Shown here: positions 5,800 through 10,616 of the stretch, piece by piece
Layout of the letters: each line of letters opens with the position of its first letter
Numbering within the stretch: the stretch's first letter is position 1
NCBI GenBank assembly: GCA_015491615.1
Contig: WFVN01000249.1
Span: 1 to 10,616 of the forward strand
Direction: 5' to 3'
DNA length: 10,616 nt
Origin: Gammaproteobacteria bacterium
GTDB lineage: Bacteria > Pseudomonadota > Gammaproteobacteria > S012-40
Program-made: the position numbers and the translations under genes
The notes under the pieces: generated by a model
What the model was told of the DNA's origin: nothing
Database searches by the model: none
Seen by the model: the letters and a program-made list of their open reading frames with translations, nothing else

Positions 5800-6231
5800 T
5801 CAATCGGTCACTTCGTAGAAACGAATGCGTGTCGGAGATAATTCTTCCAGGGCCTTCAGCGTATCCCGAGTTTCGGATGTATCCCATCCCTGCCGAAGGA
5901 CACAGGTTTTGTTGCGCTTGCGATCATAAAAGGGCATTTCTGTGGCGTAACGCTTACTCACGGGTCGGGCAGATGGGCCTCTTTTGGAACGGATGCGAGA
6001 TTCGATCTCCGAGCTGCTTAATTTTCCATCGAAACATTCAAAAAAGACCTTGTTTTCAGGAAAGCCATCTGCCTTTGCCATCGCCTCGATTTTCTCTATG
6101 GGGTGGCCTAAGTCATGCAAAAACCGGACGACTTCCAGGACAGCTTCCTTGTTGCATAGGGGGCCTATCTCTTTTCCGTCCAGAATGATGTGCCAGCGGT
6201 CCCGTTTCTTGGTCTTGATGTACGAGTTCAT
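5800..6231 (-). CDS. Unknown 143-residue protein upstream of the nuclease
   Basis: I do not recognise this family. The protein is soluble, with no signal peptide or membrane segment. It has three visible parts: an N-terminal beta-rich stretch (RWHIILDGKEIGPL, about 12-26), a helix (EAVLEVVRFLHDLG, 29-42) followed by a second (IEKIEAMAKADG), and a basic linker rich in Arg, Lys and Ser (about 72-95). The C-terminal part, with a single CVL segment, ends in LSPTRIRFYEV. The basic linker suggests nucleic acid contact, which is only inference. It is followed after 16 bases by the NucS-type nuclease on the same strand, so the pair is probably one transcript. ATG at 6231 has TGGAG 9 bases upstream. 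An overlapping frame starts further upstream at 6292. Confidence 0.68.
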   Translation of the reverse strand: MNSYIKTKKRDRWHIILDGKEIGPLCNKEAVLEVVRFLHDLGHPIEKIEAMAKADGFPENKVFFECFDGKLSSSEIESRIRSKRGPSARPVSKRYATEMPFYDRKRNKTCVLRQGWDTSETRDTLKALEELSPTRIRFYEVTD

Positions 6232-6292
6232 GTGTCTTTGCTCCAGGTGGGTGCACTTCTACCAGATTAGCAAGTGATTCGAAGTCGGACAT
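6113..6292 (-). other. Overlapping 59-codon frame starting at the hpnC stop (TAATG)
   Basis: ATG at 6292 shares its A with the last base of the hpnC stop codon (TAATG) and opens a frame of 59 codons. Its first 20 or so residues (MSDFESLANLVEVHPPGAKT) look protein-like. It then overlaps the 143-residue gene in another frame and turns into a Pro/Gly/Arg/Gln-rich sequence typical of a shadow. It could be a short leader coupling hpnC to the next gene, the true N-terminus of the 143-residue protein split by a frameshift, or chance. I lean to leader or frameshift, weakly. Confidence 0.3.
6241..6245 (-). promoter_or_regulatory. Ribosome-binding site for the 143-residue gene
   Basis: TGGAG on the minus strand lies 9 bases before ATG at 6231. 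It supports independent initiation of the unknown gene at that ATG rather than only from the overlapping upstream frame. Confidence 0.5.
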
Positions 6293-7152
6293 TAAGGTCT
6301 TGGCAGGCGGCCGAGGAGGGTGCGGGCGGAGATGCGCAGCCAGTCGCCGGGGCCGAGGCGGGGGCGGGCGAAGGGGTCGTGTTCGTTTTCGTCGAGGCGG
6401 TCGAGGACGCGCAGGCCGCCGGCGTGGATGAAGGCCAGTTCCAGCCCCAGGCGGCCGGGGAGGCGGCGGGGAAGGGGGGCGCCCTGGCGCAGGAGTTCGC
6501 GCGCCCGTTCCCGTTGTTCGCGCAGGAGGTTTCTCAGGGCGTCGTCGCAGATGCGGTCGCGCAGGTGCGCCTCGGTGACGCCGTGGCGGGCCATGTCGGC
6601 CTGGGGCAGGTAGATGCGCCCCAGTTCGTGGTAGTCCTGTTCCAGGTCCTGGTAGAAGTTGATGAGTTGCAGGGCGGTGCAGATGGCGTCGGACTGGGCC
6701 AGGTTGAGGGGGTCGGCCTCGCCCCACAGGTGCAGGAGAAGGCGCCCCACGGGGTTGGCGGAGTGGCGGCAGTAGTCCAGCAGTTCGGGGAAGTCGCGGT
6801 AGCGGTGGCGGGTGACGTCCCAGCGGAAGGCGGTGAGGAGGTCGTGGAACAGGTGCACGGGGAGGCGGTAGCGGCGCAGGAGGTCGGCGAGGGCGATGAA
6901 TACCGGGTCGTCGTCGGGACGGCCGCGGGCGGCGGCGTCCAGGCGCGCGCCGTAGTCGTCGAGGGCGGCGAGGCGCTGCTGGGGGGTGAGGTCGCCCTCG
7001 TCGGCGAGGTCGTCGGCGGTGCGGGCGAAGGCGTAGATGACCGCCACCGGGGCGCGCAGGGGGGCGGGCAGGACCCAGGAGGCGACGGGGAAGTTTTCGT
7101 AGTGGCTGCGGGCGCGGGCCAGGCAGTGGCGGTAGGCGCTGGCGGTGTCCAT
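6292..7152 (-). CDS. hpnC: Hydroxysqualene/squalene synthase-family protein HpnC
   Basis: This 286-residue trans-isoprenyl diphosphate synthase of the squalene/phytoene synthase fold belongs to the hopanoid branch. In the three-enzyme HpnCDE route, HpnD makes presqualene diphosphate, HpnC converts it to hydroxysqualene and HpnE reduces that to squalene. The first Asp-rich motif is DDLADEGD (47-54) and the second QDLEQD (168-173), in ALQLINFYQDLE followed by GRIYLPQADM, as in HpnC. Length is usual. hpnD and hpnE are not in the window, so this hpnC sits apart from at least its immediate pathway partners. It follows rmuC after 4 bases and has no clear ribosome site of its own, implying coupled translation. 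A phytoene-synthase-like role is less likely given the motif spelling. Confidence 0.88.
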   Translation of the reverse strand: MDTASAYRHCLARARSHYENFPVASWVLPAPLRAPVAVIYAFARTADDLADEGDLTPQQRLAALDDYGARLDAAARGRPDDDPVFIALADLLRRYRLPVHLFHDLLTAFRWDVTRHRYRDFPELLDYCRHSANPVGRLLLHLWGEADPLNLAQSDAICTALQLINFYQDLEQDYHELGRIYLPQADMARHGVTEAHLRDRICDDALRNLLREQRERARELLRQGAPLPRRLPGRLGLELAFIHAGGLRVLDRLDENEHDPFARPRLGPGDWLRISARTLLGRLPRP

Positions 7153-7156
7153 GGGG

Positions 7157-8518
7157 TCAGGTGGTCGTCTCGCTGGGCAGTTCGCGGGTCTGCTTGTCGA
7201 TACCCTCGAGGATGGGGACTTCCTTCTTGCCCGGGTGGATGCCCAGTTCGGTGAGGCGCTGGGCGGCGGGCAGGAGGCGGCCGCTGTAGGAGCCCACCGC
7301 CTGGTTGTAGGCGCTCACCGAGGCGTTGAGGCCTTTGCCCACCTTGCCCAGGTGCTCGGCGAAGGTGGCCAGGCGCTGGTAGAGGGTCTCCCCTTCCTGG
7401 CGGATGCGTTCGGCGTTTTCGGCCAGGGCCTCTTGCCGCCAGCCGAAGGCGACGGCACGCAGCAGGGCCACGAGGGTGGTGGGGGTGGCGAGGATGACGC
7501 GGTTTTGCAGGGCGTATTCCAGCAGGTCCCGGTCCCGCTCCAGGGCGGCGCTCAAGAATTGCTCGCCGGGGATGAACAAGACGACGAAGTCGATGCTGCC
7601 GTCGAAGTGGTTCCAGTAGGCCTTGGAGGCCAGTTCCTTGACCCGCTCGCGCACCTTGCGGGCGTGGTGCTGGAGCTCTTTCTCGCGCTGGTCTTCGTCG
7701 TCCTGCTCCATGGCGGTGAGGTAGGCGTCCAGGGGGGTCTTGGCGTCGACGACGATGCGGCGGTCGTTGGGCAGGTGGACGATCATGTCCGGGCGCAGGC
7801 GACCGTCTTCGCCCTCGGCGCTGTCCTGTTCGGTGAAGTCCACGTGGTCCACCAGGCCGGCCAGTTCCACCAGGCGGTGGAGGGTGATCTCGCCCCACTG
7901 GCCGCGCACCTCGGGGCGGCGCAGGGCGTTCACCAGGCGCTGGGTCTCCTTTTGCAGTTGGCGTTCCTGTTCGGCCAGTTGGCTCAGGCGCTGGAACAGT
8001 TCGCCCTCTTGTTTCTTGCGCTCCCTTTCCAGCTCGCGCAGGTGTTGTTCGGTCTTCTGCAGGGTCTCGCGGATGGGCTGGACCAGGTTTTTCACCGATT
8101 CTTCCTTCTTTTCCAGCTCGCTGCGGGCCAGCTTGAGGAAGGCGTCGTTGTTGTCCTTGAGAGCCTCGCGGGAGAGGGCGGCGAAGGTCTCGCGCAGTTG
8201 TTTGCGTTCCTTTTCGATGTCCTCTTTCAGGCGCGCGTAGGCCTCGTCGCGGGCCTTGAGGGCCTCGGCGTGGGTACGGCGTTCGGCCTCCAGGATGAGA
8301 CGGTGTTGCTCCTCCTGGGTCGCCAGTTCGGCCCGGTGGCGATCGCGTTCGCTCTCCAGGGCCTGCTCCTTGGCGGCGAGGGCGGCCTGGGCCTCGGCCA
8401 GTTCCCGTTGCAGTTGCGCCAGGCGGGCCTGCTGGCGGCGGGTGGCGAGGAGGTGGCCGGCGAGGGCGCCGAGGACGAGGCCGATGATCAGGCCGGCGGT
8501 GAGGTCGATGGGGTTCAT
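7157..8518 (-). CDS. rmuC: RmuC-family protein (DNA recombination-associated, nuclease-like)
   Basis: This 453-residue RmuC homologue starts with one N-terminal membrane helix (about 8-25). A long charged coiled coil follows (about 28-195), then a predicted PD-(D/E)XK-like core with RGQWGE (205-210), RPDMIVHLP (242-250), VVDAK (256-260) and FIPGE (315-319). In E. coli, loss of RmuC raises inversion between short inverted repeats, so it is thought to limit such rearrangements; newer work also links the family to phage defence and DNA cleavage. All core motifs are present and length is normal. The start overlaps the upstream phosphatase stop (ATGA, 8515-8518). The C-terminus ends in a polar tail (ELPSETTT) just before hpnC. 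Confidence 0.95.
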   Translation of the reverse strand: MNPIDLTAGLIIGLVLGALAGHLLATRRQQARLAQLQRELAEAQAALAAKEQALESERDRHRAELATQEEQHRLILEAERRTHAEALKARDEAYARLKEDIEKERKQLRETFAALSREALKDNNDAFLKLARSELEKKEESVKNLVQPIRETLQKTEQHLRELERERKKQEGELFQRLSQLAEQERQLQKETQRLVNALRRPEVRGQWGEITLHRLVELAGLVDHVDFTEQDSAEGEDGRLRPDMIVHLPNDRRIVVDAKTPLDAYLTAMEQDDEDQREKELQHHARKVRERVKELASKAYWNHFDGSIDFVVLFIPGEQFLSAALERDRDLLEYALQNRVILATPTTLVALLRAVAFGWRQEALAENAERIRQEGETLYQRLATFAEHLGKVGKGLNASVSAYNQAVGSYSGRLLPAAQRLTELGIHPGKKEVPILEGIDKQTRELPSETTT

Positions 8519-9165
8519 GGGAGCAGCTCCAGGGTGTCCAGGGGGTGGTGCAGGTGGTGATGGGCGCCCCAGGTGTCGGGGCGGTCGCCGCCGTCCAGGT
8601 AGCCCCAGTGGGCGACGGCGGTGGTCATGCCGGCGGCGAGACCGGCCTGGATGTCGCGCTCGTCGTCCCCTAGGTAGAGGCAGGCGGCGGGGTCCACGCC
8701 GGCCAGGCGGCAGGCGTGCAGGAGGGGATCGGGGTGGGGCTTGCGCCGTGCGCAGGTGTCGCCGCTGACGACGGCGGCGGCGCGCGCGTCCAGGCCCAGG
8801 GCAGTCATGAGCGGGTCGGTGAGCCAGGCGGGTTTGTTGGTGACCACGCCCCAGGGGAGGCGGCGCGCCTCCAGTTCGTCCAGGAGGCGGTCCATGCCCG
8901 GGAACAGGGGGGTGGCGCGGCCCAGGCCGGCGCGGTAGTGGTCCAGGAGCCGTTGGCGCAGGGCCTCGAAGCGTTCCCCCTCGGCGTCGGGGAAGCCCAG
9001 GCGGACGAGGGCGGCGCCGCCGTGGGAGACCACCGGGCGGATGGTGGCGTAGGGGAGGGGCGGCAGGCCCTCGCCGGCGCGCACCGCGTTGAGGGCGGCG
9101 GCCAGTTCCGGGGCGGTGTCGGCGAGGGTGCCGTCCAGGTCGAAGAAGACGGCGCGGATGCTCAT
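8515..9165 (-). CDS. mupP: HAD phosphatase, probably MurNAc-6-phosphate phosphatase MupP (else phosphoglycolate phosphatase)
   Basis: This 216-residue HAD-superfamily phosphatase has motif I DLDGTLADT (9-17) with nucleophile D9 and acid D11. Motif II is VVTN (107-110), the motif III lysine lies in RRKPHPDP (around 142), and motif IV is YLGDDERDI (164-172). Automatic annotation would say Gph. Its position directly after ubiG, and features such as VVSHGGAALV and the WGY...WGA segment near the end, match Pseudomonas MupP. MupP dephosphorylates MurNAc-6-phosphate in cell-wall recycling and lies next to ubiG there. The substrate is therefore inferred from order and similarity. Both ends overlap neighbours by ATGA, so expression is coupled with ubiG and rmuC. 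Confidence 0.85.
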   Translation of the reverse strand: MSIRAVFFDLDGTLADTAPELAAALNAVRAGEGLPPLPYATIRPVVSHGGAALVRLGFPDAEGERFEALRQRLLDHYRAGLGRATPLFPGMDRLLDELEARRLPWGVVTNKPAWLTDPLMTALGLDARAAAVVSGDTCARRKPHPDPLLHACRLAGVDPAACLYLGDDERDIQAGLAAGMTTAVAHWGYLDGGDRPDTWGAHHHLHHPLDTLELLP

Positions 9166-9875
9166 GCCTCCGGGCGCAGGGCGCAGGCCAAGTAGTTGAT
9201 GTCCAGGGGGCCGCCGAGGCTGAAACGGCCGCTCAGGGGGTGGTAGCGCACGCCGCTGAGGTCTTCCAGGTGCAGGCCGGCGTGGCGCAGCCAGCGCTCC
9301 AGTTCCGCCGGGCGGATGAGCTTGGCGTATTCGTGCGTGCCCCGGGGCAGCCAGCGGAGCAGGTACTCGGCGCCGACGATGGCGCCCAGGAAGGCCTGGG
9401 GGGTGCGGTTGATGGTGGAGAGGAAAACGCGCCCGCCGGGGCGCACCAGGCGCGCCAGGGCGTCGATGACGGCGCCGGGGTCGGGGACGTGCTCGAGCAT
9501 CTCCATGCAGGTGACGGCGTCGAAGGCGCCGGGCTCGGCAGTGGCCAGTTCTTCGGCGGTGGCCAGGCGGTAGTCCACGGTGAGGCCGGATTCCTTCAGG
9601 TGCAGGCGCGCCACTTCCAGCACTTCCGGGGTGGCGTCGATGCCCACCACTTCGGCGCCCTCGGCGGCCAGGGCCTCGGACAGCAGACCGCCGCCGCAGC
9701 CCACGTCGAGGATGCGCTTGCCCGCCAGGCCCCCGAGGCGTTCGCGGACGTATTCCAGGCGCACGGGGTTGAGGGCGTGCAGGGGGCGGAATTCGCCTTC
9801 CGGGTCCCACCAGCGGGCGGCCATGGCGGCGAATTTGGCGGTCTCGCGGGGATCGACGTTGGCGTGTGTGTTCAT
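9162..9875 (-). CDS. ubiG: Ubiquinone biosynthesis O-methyltransferase UbiG
   Basis: This 237-residue SAM-dependent methyltransferase makes both O-methylations in ubiquinone synthesis. The N-terminus has the UbiG pattern FAAMAARWWDPEGEFRPLH (15-33). Motif I is LDVGCGGG (56-63), the acidic strand end VVGIDA has D80, and the region EMLEHVPDP lies at 125-133. The later part with NRTPQAFLGAIVGAEYLL (156-173) is a membrane-association region known in UbiG, and HEYAKLIRP follows. Length is usual. ATG at 9875 is inside ATGA with the upstream mtaD stop; a longer start would run into mtaD. Presence of UbiG points to a ubiquinone-using proteobacterium. Confidence 0.97.
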   Translation of the reverse strand: MNTHANVDPRETAKFAAMAARWWDPEGEFRPLHALNPVRLEYVRERLGGLAGKRILDVGCGGGLLSEALAAEGAEVVGIDATPEVLEVARLHLKESGLTVDYRLATAEELATAEPGAFDAVTCMEMLEHVPDPGAVIDALARLVRPGGRVFLSTINRTPQAFLGAIVGAEYLLRWLPRGTHEYAKLIRPAELERWLRHAGLHLEDLSGVRYHPLSGRFSLGGPLDINYLACALRPEA

Positions 9876-10616
9876 GGACGGGCCTCCTGGATGCGCCGTG
9901 CCCACAGGCGGGCCTTGTCGGCGATGGCGGTCTCGTCGAGGGTGGTGAGGGCGCGGTCCTTGAGGAGGTGGCGACCGGCCACCCACACGTCGGTGACCTG
10001 GTGGCGGCCGGTGGCGTACACCAGTTGCGAGACGACGTCGTACAGGGGCAGGGCCTCCACGGTGCCCAGGTCCACCGCCACCACGTCGGCGGCCTTGCCC
10101 ACTTCCAGGGTGCCGATCTCGTCGTCCAGGCCGAGGGCGCGGGCACCGCCCAGGGTGGCCATTTCCAGGGCCGCGGGGGCGGGCACGGCGGCGGCGTCGG
10201 CGGCGGTGAGCTTGCCCAGGAGGGCGGCGCTGCGCATCTCGCCGAAGAGGTCCAGGTCGTTGTTGCTGGCGGCCCCGTCGGTGCCCAGGGCGACGTTCAC
10301 CCCGGCCGCCAGGAGGGCCGCCACCGGGCAGGCGCCGGAGGCCAGTTTCATGTTCGACTCGGGGCAGTGGATCACCTGCACGCCGTGGCGCGCCACGGTG
10401 TCGATCTCCCCGCTGCTGAGCTGGGTCATGTGCACCGCCAGCAGGCGCGGGGAGAGCAGGCCGAGACGCTCCAGGCGCGCCAGGGGATGGACGGCGTGCG
10501 CCTTCAGGGACTGGTCCAGCTCGTCGGCGGTCTCGAGCACGTGCATGTGGATGGGCAGGTCCAGCTCCTCGGCGAGGGTGAGGATGCGGGTCAGGGGCTC
10601 GTCGGAGACGGTGTAG
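9872..10616 (-). CDS. mtaD: MtaD-like 5-methylthioadenosine/S-adenosylhomocysteine deaminase, C-terminal part (start outside window)
   Basis: This is an amidohydrolase of the TRZ/ATZ group. MtaD enzymes deaminate S-adenosylhomocysteine and 5-methylthioadenosine. The 247 residues present (first whole codon ends at 10615) include HMHVLET with the metal His and substrate-binding Glu region, AVHMTQL with the next metal His, the HCPESNMKLASG segment and LGTDGAASNNDLDLF with the metal Asp. These are the signature blocks in correct order; the family is about 440 residues, so the N-terminal metal-binding HxH lies outside. The ATGA overlap with ubiG makes sense: UbiG releases S-adenosylhomocysteine, which inhibits methyltransferases and is removed by this enzyme. 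Confidence 0.94.
   Translation of the reverse strand, partial: YTVSDEPLTRILTLAEELDLPIHMHVLETADELDQSLKAHAVHPLARLERLGLLSPRLLAVHMTQLSSGEIDTVARHGVQVIHCPESNMKLASGACPVAALLAAGVNVALGTDGAASNNDLDLFGEMRSAALLGKLTAADAAAVPAPAALEMATLGGARALGLDDEIGTLEVGKAADVVAVDLGTVEALPLYDVVSQLVYATGRHQVTDVWVAGRHLLKDRALTTLDETAIADKARLWARRIQEARP

Larger units (their letters stand above)
4725..6291. other. Lower-GC block with two genes, probably acquired
   Basis: Base composition drops sharply between merR and hpnC. For example, 23 of 60 bases are G or C at 6001-6060, against 44 of 60 at 6361-6420. Both genes inside use A/T-ending codons more freely than all other genes in the window. The block abuts the end of merR and the stop of hpnC exactly. 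I found no transposase, integrase, flanking direct repeat or tRNA, so the route of entry is unknown. Boundaries are approximate. Confidence 0.6.

Noticed and set aside
5535..6188. Plus-strand 217-codon frame within the lower-GC block
   Set aside because: Antisense to both minus-strand genes, no recognisable motif, while the nuclease frame opposite has conserved catalytic residues.
4725..6291. Calling the lower-GC block a mobile element
   Set aside because: No transposase or integrase, no terminal inverted repeats and no convincing target duplication were found at the edges.
6534..7898. Long minus-strand frame across hpnC and rmuC
   Set aside because: Overlaps two recognised genes in another frame and gives low-complexity Pro/Arg/Thr-rich sequence.
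7145..8560. Plus-strand 471-codon frame opposite rmuC
   Set aside because: Antisense shadow of the RmuC coiled coil; repetitive Gly/Leu/Val/Gln/Phe composition and no motif.
9162..9986. Longer UbiG start upstream of 9875
   Set aside because: The extra residues are antisense-like Arg/Pro/Gly sequence within mtaD; the ATG at 9875 starts the conserved UbiG N-terminus and forms an ATGA overlap.

Overview
The window is GC-rich bacterial DNA with tightly packed genes and many 1- to 4-base start/stop overlaps. Gene content (mtaD-ubiG-mupP order, rmuC, hpnC, an ald-linked ftsH) and codon choice suggest a gammaproteobacterium of the Chromatiales/Ectothiorhodospiraceae or a similar sulfur-oxidising kind. 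This placement is an inference from gene content only.

Left part, plus strand (1-4779). The window opens in the last 97 codons of an alanine dehydrogenase gene. It is followed by a complete 611-residue FtsH membrane protease that looks like a second, stand-alone paralogue. A six-gene operon then runs from 2246 to 4779: an outer-membrane barrel protein, a secreted MerP-like CxxC metal-binding protein, a MerT-like inner-membrane protein with all four expected cysteines, a thioredoxin-like CPRC protein, an exported DsrE-like protein with one cysteine, and a MerR-family regulator. A MerR-type promoter lies at 2181-2211, right at the ftsH stop codon: a -35 hexamer, a 19-base spacer and the dyad CTGGAG-TCGG-CTCCAG. 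The last gene of the operon therefore most likely controls the whole operon. No mercuric reductase (MerA) is present, so this appears to be a metal- or metalloid-handling pathway that joins MerP/MerT-type uptake to thiol and sulfur-carrier proteins.

Middle part, minus strand (about 4725-6291). A block of clearly lower GC interrupts the compact GC-rich genes. It holds a 143-residue protein of unknown family and, 16 bases downstream, a PDDEXK nuclease of the NucS/DUF91 type with a helical N-terminal domain. The block abuts the end of merR on one side and the stop codon of hpnC on the other. It looks acquired, and is a candidate two-gene defence or DNA-processing module.

Right part, minus strand (6292-10616). 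One operon-like run reads mtaD (partial), ubiG, mupP/gph, rmuC, hpnC. The first three junctions are ATGA overlaps and the last is a 4-base gap. It joins S-adenosyl-metabolite salvage, ubiquinone methylation, a HAD phosphatase probably for MurNAc-6-phosphate, a recombination-associated nuclease-like protein and a hopanoid/squalene pathway enzyme. There is no gene-free stretch over 300 bases and I see no RNA gene, CRISPR array or insertion sequence.
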